A model generated the notes under the pieces. The model saw only the letters and a list, made by a program, of their open reading frames with translations. It was not told the DNA's origin and did not search any database. From contig OY970276.1 of the NCBI GenBank assembly GCA_963715785.1, positions 1,240,001-1,304,000 of the forward strand: a stretch of DNA of 64,000 nucleotides, written 5' to 3'. Shown piece by piece: positions 15,391 through 24,094 of the stretch. A program made the position numbers and the translations under genes. The stretch is from LD21 sp963715785. Its GTDB lineage: Bacteria; Bacteroidota; Bacteroidia; Bacteroidales; VadinHA17. The stretch's first letter is position 1. Each line of letters begins with the position of its first letter.

Positions 15391-17013
15391 TTATGCCTTA
15401 ATAAATAATGGAACCTGTTTGAATTTCTTAACGTCGAACAGTCCGCGATCTCCGATTTTCAGATCGGGAATTACGAGCAGTGCCATAAACGACAGAGTCA
15501 TGAAGGGTGCCTTCATTTTGCAGCCCATTTTACTTACCAGATGATTCAGCCTGTCGTAATCCTCAGCTATTTCCTCACACGACCTGGTTGTCATAATTCC
15601 AGCTATATTTAACTGCAGTGAAGCCATTTTACCGTCATATGATACTGCCAGCCCTCCTTCTGTTCTTATAATTTCATTGATGCAATTTACAATATCCTTA
15701 TTGTTTGTCCCCACAGCAATAATATTGTGGCTGTCGTGAGCAATTGAGCTCGCAAAAGCTCCGGTCTTTAAATTAAATCCCTTAATGAAACCCATTGCCG
15801 GAGGCAAATCTTTATACCTGTCTTTAACAACTATTTTCAGAATATCGTCATTTAAATCTGACTCAACAAAATCGCCGGTCCCAGATGTGTGGTGGGTTTC
15901 GTTCGTGAGGAGTTCTCCTTCTTCCGCAATGATGATTCTAAATTCTCCCTTGCGATTATTCACAAGAATATCCTTTTCATTTACCTCACTGCAATTGAAG
16001 TTATTTATGGGTATAGCTTTTTCATAATTAAAGTGCACTTTCCCGTCAGAAAACACTTTCTCTCCGCCAATCCATGTCTCTTTTACATTCATTTTTGCAA
16101 GGCTGTCTGCTAAAATAAAATCTGCCTTGTCTCCGGGACGAAGCAAACCTGCATCGAGACCATAGTGCTCAGAAGGATTTATTGTTGAACTTCTTATAAC
16201 ATCAAATTTATCATATCCTTCCGCGATAAGCTTCGCAATTAATTTATTTATATGTCCCTCGCGAAGCATCTCGGGATGGAGATCATCGCTGCATAACATG
16301 ACTTTATCAGGGTCGGTTTTGAACAGATCCTTAAGTGCATCAAGATTTTTTGCAGCACTTCCTTCCCTAATCAATATTTTCATCCCGAGCGAGATCTTCT
16401 CCTTTGCTTCAGCCAGTGTGCTGCACTCATGATCGGTTGTAATACCGGCGTAAATATATTTTCGCAATTCTTCTCCCGATAACCCTGGAGCATGCCCATC
16501 AATAGGTTTATTCAATTCCTTCGCCGATTTGATCTTATTGTAAACCTCTTCATTATTATTGATTACTCCCGGAAAATTCATCATTTCTGACAGATACTTA
16601 ATTTCAGGCATTCGCAGAAGTTTCTCAACCTCATCGTGACCCAGATTTGCACCGTTACTCTCGAATTCAGTTGCCGGAACACAGGAAGGAGCACCAAAGA
16701 AAAATCTCAGAGGTACTTTTTTTGCATCCTCTATCATAAATTCGACTCCTTTTATTCCCAGAACATTTGCGATTTCATGAGGATCTGAAACCACCCCGCA
16801 GGTTCCATGTCTTACCGCAGTCATGGCAAAGGCACCAGGCGTCACCATAGAGCTTTCAATATGAATATGACTGTCGATGAGCCCGGGCAGAATAAAAATC
16901 TCCGGAGAAACTTCCGTTCTCTCTATCCGTTCAATCCTGTCTTTGCCAATTACCACAATTGCAGGATAGACATCCCTTTTGTGAATATCCACTAACAGGC
17001 CCGTGATTTTCAT
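15391..17013 (-). CDS. ade: Adenine deaminase
   Basis: Amidohydrolase that converts adenine to hypoxanthine plus ammonia for purine salvage. 540 residues, near the family's usual 550-590. Metal-binding segments: LPGLIDSHIHIESSM (about 42-56) with the two histidines, DGHAPG near 182, TTDHECST near 203, and the CSDDLHPE aspartate near 250. The C-terminal domain has FASSIAHDSHNIIAVG (about 420-435), characteristic of Ade rather than other amidohydrolases. It lies between uvrC and mnmG on the same strand, with a parS-like palindrome in the short gap to mnmG. Confidence 0.95.
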   Translation of the reverse strand: MKITGLLVDIHKRDVYPAIVVIGKDRIERIERTEVSPEIFILPGLIDSHIHIESSMVTPGAFAMTAVRHGTCGVVSDPHEIANVLGIKGVEFMIEDAKKVPLRFFFGAPSCVPATEFESNGANLGHDEVEKLLRMPEIKYLSEMMNFPGVINNNEEVYNKIKSAKELNKPIDGHAPGLSGEELRKYIYAGITTDHECSTLAEAKEKISLGMKILIREGSAAKNLDALKDLFKTDPDKVMLCSDDLHPEMLREGHINKLIAKLIAEGYDKFDVIRSSTINPSEHYGLDAGLLRPGDKADFILADSLAKMNVKETWIGGEKVFSDGKVHFNYEKAIPINNFNCSEVNEKDILVNNRKGEFRIIIAEEGELLTNETHHTSGTGDFVESDLNDDILKIVVKDRYKDLPPAMGFIKGFNLKTGAFASSIAHDSHNIIAVGTNNKDIVNCINEIIRTEGGLAVSYDGKMASLQLNIAGIMTTRSCEEIAEDYDRLNHLVSKMGCKMKAPFMTLSFMALLVIPDLKIGDRGLFDVKKFKQVPLFIKA

Positions 17014-17038
17014 AAATATTAAAATTATTTATTAAAAT

Positions 17039-17054
17039 TGTTCCACGTGGAACA
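17039..17054. promoter_or_regulatory. parS-like ParB-binding site, copy 2 (perfect palindrome)
   Basis: TGTTCCACGTGGAACA, a perfect 16-base palindrome that fits the widely conserved chromosomal parS consensus TGTTNCACGTG(A/G)AACA. It occupies the 43-base gap between mnmG and ade. Confidence 0.75.
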
Positions 17055-17056
17055 TT

Positions 17057-18931
17057 TCATCGACCCAGATACATCAGAAGAATATTAATGTCAGATGGAG
17101 AGACACCGCTTATTCTTCCGGCCTGACCAATATTTGCCGGTTTGATCCGGTTTAGTTTTTGTCTTCCCTCAGTGGAGATGGATACAAGTTCATCAAATTT
17201 AATATCACCTGGAATTTTAAGACTCTCGAGTCTCTTGATTTTATCAGCTATGATTTTCTCTCTTTGTATGTATCCCTCGTATTTTATTTTTATCTCAGCC
17301 GACTCCAGAACCTCCTTTATTCTATCCGGCTTTTTTGCCATAAGATCACTCCCTCCCTTTAATAACATTAAAAGTGAACCGATTTCTACTTGTGGTCTTG
17401 ATGCAATTGCAATTGCTTTTACTCTCTGATTAATTCTGCTTGTTCCGAGGTTATCTAAAAAATCATTGATCTCATTTGGATTTACACTGCTCTCCGAAAG
17501 AAAATCAATTATCTCATCAATCATCTTCTCTTTTTCCTCCAGCCAGGTAATTCTTTCACTTTTTGCAGTTCCAAGTTCAAAACCTTTCCTTGTCAGTCTC
17601 TCATCTGCATTATCCTGCCTGAGCAATATTCTGTATTCAGCCCTGGAGGTAAACATCCTGTATGGCTCGTCAACCCCTTTTGTTACCAGGTCGTCAATCA
17701 ACACTCCTATATAAGCTTCCTCCCTTCCTAAAACAAAAGGCTCACCGCCCCTGATCTTCAATACAGAATTAATCCCAGCCATCATGCCCTGGGCTGCTGC
17801 TTCCTCATATCCCGTAGTTCCATTTATCTGGCCTGCGAAATACAGGTTACTGATCTTTTTAGTCTCAAGAGAATGCTTCAGCTGAGTAGGCTGAAAAAAG
17901 TCATATTCTATGGCATATCCTGGTCTGAACATTTCAACCTTTTCCATCCCCTTTACTTTTCTTAGTGCCTTAAGCTGAACTTCCAGAGGAAGACTGCTTG
18001 AAAATCCATTGATATAATATTCAATCGTGTCCTCACCTTCAGGTTCAATAAATAACTGGTGAGAGGTACGGTCTTTAAAAGTTACTACTTTATCCTCTAT
18101 ACTTGGACAATATCTCGGTCCCCTTCCCTTTATCCTTCCTGTAAAGAGAGGGCTGAATGCGAAACCCTTCCTTATTTCATCATGTGCCTCTTCATTCGTA
18201 TGTGTGATGAAACAACTCTTTTTTTTGAGCTGATTTCTTTCCTCCCGAAGATAGGAGAAGCTTTTTTCATCATCATCACCCTTCTGTTCTGTCATTGCTG
18301 AAAAATCAATGGTCCGACCATCAATCCTGGCACTGGTTCCTGTTTTCATTCTTTCAACTGTAAATCCAAGATTTTCCAGCTGCTCACTGAATCCAACCGA
18401 ACTCTGATCTCCTGATCTGCCCCCTTCAATTTTTGAAAACCCTATATGCATCAATCCATTCAGAAAAGTCCCGTTAGTAAGTATTACTGCCGATGCCATA
18501 AATTTAGTGCCAAACGCAGTTTCTACCCCAACGACCTTTTGTTCCTCCATCAACAAAGATATGGCCTGCTCCTGCCAAATAGAAAGATTATTTGTATGTT
18601 CAAGCACTCTTCTCCACTCATAAGTAAATCTTTGTCTGTCGCATTGAGCTCTCGGACTCCACATCGCAGGTCCTTTTGATTTATTAAGCATGCGAAACTG
18701 TATCATGCTTCTGTCGGTAACAATACCGCTCATTCCGCCAAGGGCATCAATTTCTCTTATTATCTGTCCCTTCGCAATTCCTCCCATCGCCGGATTGCAT
18801 GACATTTGTGCAAGCTTTGTCATATCCATGGTAATAAGAAGAGTTTTTGCTCCCATCACAGCCGCTGCATGCGAAGCTTCACATCCGGCATGCCCTCCAC
18901 CAACAACTATTATATCGTACTTAAAATCCAT
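17057..18931 (-). CDS. mnmG: tRNA uridine-5-carboxymethylaminomethyl modification enzyme MnmG
   Basis: FAD-dependent subunit of MnmEG, which modifies the wobble uridine of several tRNAs. 624 residues, full length. FAD site VVGGGHAGCEAS at about 9-20, the family signature CNPAMGGIAKGQIIREIDAL near 45-64, the motif RGPRYCPSIEDKV near 270 with its conserved Cys, and YEEAAAQGMMAGIN near 370. C-terminal helical domain ends with ISGVSPSDINILLMYLG, which binds MnmE and tRNA. Its start overlaps ybeY by 11 bases, placing it last in the dut operon. mnmG (gidA) is often close to the replication origin. Confidence 0.97.
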   Translation of the reverse strand: MDFKYDIIVVGGGHAGCEASHAAAVMGAKTLLITMDMTKLAQMSCNPAMGGIAKGQIIREIDALGGMSGIVTDRSMIQFRMLNKSKGPAMWSPRAQCDRQRFTYEWRRVLEHTNNLSIWQEQAISLLMEEQKVVGVETAFGTKFMASAVILTNGTFLNGLMHIGFSKIEGGRSGDQSSVGFSEQLENLGFTVERMKTGTSARIDGRTIDFSAMTEQKGDDDEKSFSYLREERNQLKKKSCFITHTNEEAHDEIRKGFAFSPLFTGRIKGRGPRYCPSIEDKVVTFKDRTSHQLFIEPEGEDTIEYYINGFSSSLPLEVQLKALRKVKGMEKVEMFRPGYAIEYDFFQPTQLKHSLETKKISNLYFAGQINGTTGYEEAAAQGMMAGINSVLKIRGGEPFVLGREEAYIGVLIDDLVTKGVDEPYRMFTSRAEYRILLRQDNADERLTRKGFELGTAKSERITWLEEKEKMIDEIIDFLSESSVNPNEINDFLDNLGTSRINQRVKAIAIASRPQVEIGSLLMLLKGGSDLMAKKPDRIKEVLESAEIKIKYEGYIQREKIIADKIKRLESLKIPGDIKFDELVSISTEGRQKLNRIKPANIGQAGRISGVSPSDINILLMYLGR

Positions 18932-19355
18932 TCCCTTTCCTGTTAACCTTTCCTATCCAATAATCCTCTAACGCTCTCATTTCTTTACCGCCCTTCGCAG
19001 TTTTATCATCATATCCCACCAGATGCAAAACTCCATGAACCAGAACACGGTCTAATTCAGATTCTAAACTAACTTTATAGTTTTGAGCATTTTCCCTGAC
19101 CCGGTCCAGGCTGATATAAACTTCACCGTTTATGATATTTCCTTCATTATAATTAAAGGTAATAACATCGGTGTAGTAATCATGTTCAAGAAACTCAACA
19201 TTAATTTCTTTTAGGCTTTCGTCATCCGTAATAATGAATCGAAGGTCACCTGAAATTCTTTTTTCTTTCACGATGACCTCCCTGATTATCTTTTGAATTT
19301 TTCTCCAGCCTCTAAGCCTGAAGGTAATTTCATCATAATAAATTCTGATGCTCAA
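18921..19355 (-). CDS. ybeY: Endoribonuclease YbeY (rRNA maturation factor)
   Basis: Metal-dependent RNase for 16S rRNA 3' end processing and ribosome quality control. 144 residues with the family signature HGVLHLVGYDD near 110-120; the two canonical histidines are present and the third ligand position is Asp rather than His, a substitution I believe is common in this phylum. The start codon is TTG, overlapping the stop of the upstream ATPase gene (TTGA), and no in-frame ATG lies before the conserved region, so the TTG is needed. It overlaps mnmG by 11 bases. Confidence 0.93.
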   Translation of the reverse strand: MSIRIYYDEITFRLRGWRKIQKIIREVIVKEKRISGDLRFIITDDESLKEINVEFLEHDYYTDVITFNYNEGNIINGEVYISLDRVRENAQNYKVSLESELDRVLVHGVLHLVGYDDKTAKGGKEMRALEDYWIGKVNRKGNGF

Positions 19356-19756
19356 GACAAGATATTCTTAAAAGTCATTTTAACAGAATTCCCCTTCTTT
19401 GTGTATTCTATCTTGTCAGCGAGATGCGACATCAGATAAATTCCTCTGCCATTCAAGGCTTCTATATTTTCAGGAGTAGTTGGATCAGGCACATTTTCGG
19501 GCTTAAATCCCGGACCTTCATCTGTTACAGTGATCTGAAGTTCATTACTCTTATAGTCAATTTCAATATCAACAATTTTTTCAGGAATGGAGTGATTACC
19601 ATGAAGGATTGCATTGTTAACCGCTTCCATAGCTGAGACCAGGATCTTTCCATAATTATCCTGCGAAATTCCAAGTACTGTGGTAGCCTCATCAATTGCG
19701 TTTTCAACAATCCTTAAATTGCCAACCTTCGATTCTATCCTGATCTTTTTATACAT
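19352..19756 (-). CDS. Anti-sigma-factor-type ATPase (RsbW/SpoIIAB-like HATPase)
   Basis: 134 residues forming one GHKL ATP-binding domain. The N box is SAMEAVNNAILHGN (about 41-54), the G1 box DEGPGF near 78-83 and the G2 box NGRGIYLMSHLAD near 100-112. There is no histidine-kinase dimerisation domain, so it resembles serine kinases such as RsbW that bind a sigma factor or an STAS antagonist. No sigma factor or STAS partner is encoded nearby. It is coupled to ybeY by a four-base overlap and sits 56 bases after the M23-like gene. Could also be a switch protein of another type. Confidence 0.85.
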   Translation of the reverse strand: MYKKIRIESKVGNLRIVENAIDEATTVLGISQDNYGKILVSAMEAVNNAILHGNHSIPEKIVDIEIDYKSNELQITVTDEGPGFKPENVPDPTTPENIEALNGRGIYLMSHLADKIEYTKKGNSVKMTFKNILS

Positions 19757-19811
19757 ACCCTTAACTCCCGTACGTTATACTGAAATAAAGCATATTTGTT
19801 TCATTAAACAT

Positions 19812-20993
19812 CTAGTTTTTGGAAATCCACAACTCCGGATCAAGTTTTTCCTTTTCTTCAAAAATCATAAATTTCAGGATTGACTTATTTCCATTATCAG
19901 TTTCACAAAAAACATTACCTATCACTTGTTTTGTGTCAATTTTATCACCCTGTTTAACCTTCAAATCTACAACATTTTGATAAACTGTAAGATATTTACC
20001 ATGCCTAATAATTACAGTCATATTTGCTCCCGGTATAGAAAACACCCTCGCAACCTCTCCTTTAAAGACACTCCGTACCTCAGTTTTACCCAGACTGGTG
20101 ATTTCAATACCGATATTATTCTCTGTTACATATTTCAATACAGGATGTTTCTGAATTCCAAACTGACTGGTTATAATCCCCTTCTCAACAGGCCAGGGTA
20201 GTCTTCCTTTATTCTCTGCAAAGCTTTCTCCGATAAGCTTTTGTTCCGGTGTATTATCAGATTTAATAACCTTCTTCCGCTCCTCTTCCATTATCCTGGC
20301 AATTTCCTTTTCAATCTTATCTGCGATCCTTTTCTTTTCCTCCAGCTCCTTTTTTAACTGTCGCTCCTGTTTGCTCAATGACCGAACCATTTCCTGTTTC
20401 CTGCCCTGTTCACTGAGGAGTAGGCTCTTTTGCTGTTCTTCTCTTGATTTTAGATCAGATAACCTGTACAAATCATTTTGCAGCCTTTCCTTTGTAGATT
20501 GTATCTGATCCTTCAATTCCATAATGATCTCAGCTTCCCTGCGCCGGAATTTTGTTACCTGCTGAAGATATTTAAGTCTTTTATATCCCTGATTGAAATC
20601 TTTTGCTGACAGAATATATACAAGTTCCGGATTTTCTTTCTGCGCTTTATAAGAATTAACAACAGCCCTTGCATAATCGTTTTTCAGACCAACGAGGTCA
20701 CTTTCCATCATGTTAATTGCAAGTGTGTTAAGATCAATTCGATCAGTTAACAAATCAATTTCCTGCCTCATCCCCCTGATCACAGATTCTCTCAAATTTA
20801 CCTTATTCCCTATTATCTTGACCTCATTCATGCTTTCCTCCTTCTTTTTTGAAGTGGATTTTAGCATATTGTCAACATACCTGATCTCGTTGAGGGTGGT
20901 ATTTCTTTTTTCTTCAAGTTCTGCTTTTGTCTGAGCAGCTATGAAGGCATTCAAAATCATTAATCCAAGAATTGTAAGAACGAGATATTTCAT
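19812..20993 (-). CDS. EnvC-like murein hydrolase activator with degenerate M23/LytM domain
   Basis: 393 residues: signal peptide, long coiled coil (about 22-250, rich in Lys, Glu and Arg) and a C-terminal LytM domain (about 265-393). The catalytic zinc ligands of active M23 peptidases are missing: the HxxxD position reads NNIGIEI, the HxH region reads IRHGKYLTVYQNV without the second His, and the final HLHFE position is ILKFMIF. This matches EnvC/NlpD-type activators that switch on peptidoglycan amidases during cell division rather than cutting murein. It overlaps the DUF4292 gene by four bases (ATGA). Confidence 0.87.
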   Translation of the reverse strand: MKYLVLTILGLMILNAFIAAQTKAELEEKRNTTLNEIRYVDNMLKSTSKKKEESMNEVKIIGNKVNLRESVIRGMRQEIDLLTDRIDLNTLAINMMESDLVGLKNDYARAVVNSYKAQKENPELVYILSAKDFNQGYKRLKYLQQVTKFRRREAEIIMELKDQIQSTKERLQNDLYRLSDLKSREEQQKSLLLSEQGRKQEMVRSLSKQERQLKKELEEKKRIADKIEKEIARIMEEERKKVIKSDNTPEQKLIGESFAENKGRLPWPVEKGIITSQFGIQKHPVLKYVTENNIGIEITSLGKTEVRSVFKGEVARVFSIPGANMTVIIRHGKYLTVYQNVVDLKVKQGDKIDTKQVIGNVFCETDNGNKSILKFMIFEEKEKLDPELWISKN

Positions 20994-21754
20994 ACAAGCT
21001 CTATTAATTCATAATTTTTCCCAGGTATAAATTTAACTGTCCCGTTCCATGGATATTCAACTTTTAAAATCCTGATCTTTATTTTCGCATCGAATTGAGT
21101 ATCTATTATTTCAATAGCTCCAGGCAATAATATGCTACCAATGCTGAAGAACTTTTCAAACTTAATATTCAGGTTCTGATCTCCGTAATTATCTGTCTGA
21201 TTAACTAAAATCACTTTCCTTTTCCTGCAGTCAACATCATAATTCAAGATTACACCTGTCACATTGCAATTTATCTTCAGCTTATCTCCCGAACATTTAA
21301 CCTGGTCAAGACTGAAATTACTTTCTGTTACTAAATCTCCGAAAATTAAAGGTAAGCAACTCAGTGTGAGCCCGTACTTTTTTTTCAAATAATATGGCTT
21401 TCCGAAATAGATTTTTTTGTTAATCCGGTCATTGACCAGTATGGTATCGCTTGAAATAAATATTCTAGCTCCTTCAATTCCGGTCCTCGTTTTAAGGCTT
21501 ATCAGATATATATCAGGCTTTTGATACTTTACAGTTCCTATGTATTTCTCACTTCCTTCCTTTGTGGTAATTTCAAATTCCGCTTTTTGAATAAAAAAAC
21601 TGCTGTCGGTAATATTCTGTTCTTTAATACTTTCCAGTACATCTCCCGATGTTGGTCTGTTTTCTGTAGCCGTTGTTTCCCTGTTTACCCTTCTGGTTAC
21701 AGAACAGCTTAATGTTAATAATCCAATAGCAGATATCAGGGCTATTTTTCGCAA
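20990..21754 (-). CDS. DUF4292 lipoprotein
   Basis: 254 residues. Signal peptide with lipobox LTLSC (Cys near residue 17), so a lipid-anchored envelope protein. The remainder is a beta-rich fold of the DUF4292 family, related to LolA/LolB-like lipid-binding barrels: many alternating strands such as ADNYGDQN-type turns and the FFSIGSILLPGAIEI segment. The start is TTG because the signal peptide begins exactly there and no ATG precedes it; it lies inside the end of the TPR gene (13-base overlap). Position between a TPR lipoprotein and an EnvC-like activator is recurrent in Bacteroidota, hinting at a role in envelope assembly. Confidence 0.82.
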   Translation of the reverse strand: MRKIALISAIGLLTLSCSVTRRVNRETTATENRPTSGDVLESIKEQNITDSSFFIQKAEFEITTKEGSEKYIGTVKYQKPDIYLISLKTRTGIEGARIFISSDTILVNDRINKKIYFGKPYYLKKKYGLTLSCLPLIFGDLVTESNFSLDQVKCSGDKLKINCNVTGVILNYDVDCRKRKVILVNQTDNYGDQNLNIKFEKFFSIGSILLPGAIEIIDTQFDAKIKIRILKVEYPWNGTVKFIPGKNYELIELV

Positions 21755-23469
21755 TTTTCTATTTCTTTTAACAATTCTGTTTTTGTGCTATCAATTTTAA
21801 GCGCAATTTTCCAGTTTTCCACAGCCTCCCTGCATCTCTTCATTTTTTTTAGAATATAGCCATAATGCTCATACCAGACTGCATCGGATTTATCTCCACT
21901 GTTGATTATTGACTCCATTACCTTCGCCGCTTCCTTTAGTTTTCCCCTTTTATAAAGCACCCATCCGTAGGTGTCGAGAAATGTCGTGTTCTGTTTCTCT
22001 TTTTCAATAACTGTTTTGGCCATGGCTTCTGCTTCTTTCAACTTCATATTTTGTTCCGCCAGGTAATATGCATAGTTATTAAGCAGGGTCAGATCGTTAC
22101 TATTATTTTTCAGAGCTGTATCGAAAGTCTCAAAAGCTTTTGGATAATCTTTCATTCTGTAATATACATCTGCCTTCATTGTAAGCACCTGATTTATTGA
22201 ATCTTTATTATCGGCAGCCAGTATCTCAGCCTTTTTGAGCTCCTCAAGTGCAATAGAATATTTCCCTGTTTCCAAAGCGGCATTGGCATATAATAACTTT
22301 GCAGGAAATGAGGTATTAAACAGAGTAGCACATTCCTCTCCTCTTTTCATTAGTTTATCATAGTCTTTCAATTGCAGGTATATAACCAGCAGTTTTTCCC
22401 ATGCATAATAATTATCCGGATTTGCCTTAATGATCTCTTCAAGCCGGGCTGATGCTTCATTCATCTTATTTTCCCTGGCAAGCAGTTCTGGTCTCAACAG
22501 CGGAACAATATTATCATTTGGATAGTTCGCTTCCATTACCATCAATGAAACAGATAGTTTTTCACTCCAACCATTTACTATATCAGGAACATTAATTAAT
22601 CTGTCCATCAGCTCTATTTTGTCTCCCCTTTCAACATTTGCATTTAGAATAACCTTATTCAGAAACGAAAACAAATCTCCATATCTCTTCTGATCTATCA
22701 GAAAATCACAATAAGCCAACTGAATCTGAGGATTATCGGAATTTTGATCTAACAATTCATTATATACTTTCTCCGCTTTTTCAGGTTCTCCTTTTTCCCG
22801 GTAAATATCTGCAATAAGCCCCTTATATAATATATTATCAGGATAGTCCTTAATGAGCAGTCTGGCCTTCTCAACTGCCAAATCGTACTTTCCTTCAGCC
22901 ATAAGATTTTTAACTGAGGAAAGCGTAGAGGTCTCATTTACGCCATACTTCTCATCGAGGGATTCGAATATTGAATTTGCTTTTCCGTATTCCTTATCCT
23001 CCGAATACAGGTTACCCAGCGTCAGTTGCAGATTCTCTTTTTCCGGAAAATATTTAACAGCTTTTTCATAATAAACTATTGCGCTGTCTATATCCTTTTC
23101 CTGGTAATACAAACTTGCAAGCAAAGTCAGGTACCATAAATTTTCATTATCAATTGACAGCGCTTTTTTTGCATATTTTTTTCCGTCTTTTATGTCCCCG
23201 TTTCCTATGACAATCTGTGCCATTTCATAATATGCCGCATCGCTTTCGGGATTAATTTTGATACACTGCTCAAAATATTTCAAAGCATCTCCTCCATTTC
23301 CCATAAGCTTTTGCTTGATGGCTTCCACATAAACATAATCAAAAGCAGCGGGGTCAAATTTCTTCTTATTTTTTCCATCTGTAGCAGCTGGTGCCAATGC
23401 TTTTGTGCATGATGCAATTCCCGTAACTGAGAAAATTAAAAATATTAGCCAGTATTTTCTTGATTTCAT
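21742..23469 (-). CDS. TPR-repeat lipoprotein
   Basis: 575 residues. Signal peptide with lipobox GIASC (Cys 21). From about residue 45 to the end it consists of tetratricopeptide repeats, roughly a dozen, with the usual Ala, Gly, Tyr and Pro positions (for example DAAYYEMAQI, NLWYLTLLASLYYQ, DLTLLNNYAYYLAEQN, TTFLDTYGWVLYKRGK). Such proteins are scaffolds for envelope complexes. It begins two bases after dut and its end overlaps the DUF4292 gene, so it is firmly in the same operon. Confidence 0.88.
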   Translation of the reverse strand: MKSRKYWLIFLIFSVTGIASCTKALAPAATDGKNKKKFDPAAFDYVYVEAIKQKLMGNGGDALKYFEQCIKINPESDAAYYEMAQIVIGNGDIKDGKKYAKKALSIDNENLWYLTLLASLYYQEKDIDSAIVYYEKAVKYFPEKENLQLTLGNLYSEDKEYGKANSIFESLDEKYGVNETSTLSSVKNLMAEGKYDLAVEKARLLIKDYPDNILYKGLIADIYREKGEPEKAEKVYNELLDQNSDNPQIQLAYCDFLIDQKRYGDLFSFLNKVILNANVERGDKIELMDRLINVPDIVNGWSEKLSVSLMVMEANYPNDNIVPLLRPELLARENKMNEASARLEEIIKANPDNYYAWEKLLVIYLQLKDYDKLMKRGEECATLFNTSFPAKLLYANAALETGKYSIALEELKKAEILAADNKDSINQVLTMKADVYYRMKDYPKAFETFDTALKNNSNDLTLLNNYAYYLAEQNMKLKEAEAMAKTVIEKEKQNTTFLDTYGWVLYKRGKLKEAAKVMESIINSGDKSDAVWYEHYGYILKKMKRCREAVENWKIALKIDSTKTELLKEIENCEK

Positions 23470-23471
23470 AT

Positions 23472-23906
23472 TTACTTTTTACCTGTATGTCCAAAACCTC
23501 CGCTTCCCCTGTCGGACTCCAGAAGGGAGTCAACACACTCCCATTCCGCTGTCTCATGTTTCGCGATAATCATCTGGCAAATTCTTTCGCCATCTTCTAT
23601 AACGAAATTTTCATTTGATAAGTTCACAAGAATGATACAAACTTCGCCTCTGTAATCGGCATCAATTGTACCCGGAGAATTAAGAACTGTTATACCTTTT
23701 TTTATTGCCAGTCCGCTTCTGGGCCTTATCTGAGCTTCATAGCCTGCCGGTATTTCAAGATACAGTCCGGTGGGGACTAAAATTCTTTCAAGTGGTTTAA
23801 GAACCATAGAACTTTCAAGATTTGCTCTTAGGTCCATACCTGCTGAAGCCCTCGTGGAATATGCTGGTAATTGATGTTTCGATTTATTAATAACTTTTAT
23901 CTTCAT
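23472..23906 (-). CDS. dut: Deoxyuridine triphosphatase (dUTPase)
   Basis: Hydrolyses dUTP to dUMP and pyrophosphate, keeping uracil out of DNA and feeding thymidylate synthesis. 144 residues, normal for the trimeric type. All five motifs are present in order: AGMDLRA (22-28), RPRSGLA (60s), GTIDADYRGE (about 79-88), GERICQMI and the C-terminal glycine-rich arm RGSGGFGHTG. It is the first gene of the operon that continues to mnmG, preceded by a -7 element 37 bases upstream and divergent from the peptidyl-prolyl isomerase. Confidence 0.97.
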   Translation of the reverse strand: MKIKVINKSKHQLPAYSTRASAGMDLRANLESSMVLKPLERILVPTGLYLEIPAGYEAQIRPRSGLAIKKGITVLNSPGTIDADYRGEVCIILVNLSNENFVIEDGERICQMIIAKHETAEWECVDSLLESDRGSGGFGHTGKK

Positions 23907-23942
23907 CTCAAATTCCTTAAAGTTTGTTCAAAAAATAAAGGA

Positions 23943-23950
23943 CAAATATA
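23943..23950 (-). promoter_or_regulatory. -7 promoter element of the dut-mnmG operon
   Basis: TATATTTG on the minus strand, 37 bases before the dut ATG, fits TAnnTTTG. Confidence 0.55.
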
Positions 23951-24044
23951 CTGCTAATGCCCTTACCAATATATCTCTCCCTATGATTTGGCTAAAATAA
24001 TACAATTTGAAAACCAATATTTTCTTGTATCATCCAAAGTTAAA

Positions 24045-24052
24045 TATCTTTG
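24045..24052 (+). promoter_or_regulatory. -7 promoter element for the peptidyl-prolyl isomerase
   Basis: TATCTTTG fits TAnnTTTG, with CTTG at 24024-24027 as a possible weak -33 element. It lies 43 bases before the ATG at 24095 and overlaps the in-frame TTG at 24050, which argues against that TTG as the start. Confidence 0.55.
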
Positions 24053-24094
24053 CAGACACATTTACAGAACATTATTAATCAATTTCCGAATTTT

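Noticed and set aside
23943..24052. TTG at 24050 as the start of the peptidyl-prolyl isomerase
   Set aside because: It would overlap the -7 element and destroy the signal peptide; the ATG at 24095 gives a lipoprotein-type leader.
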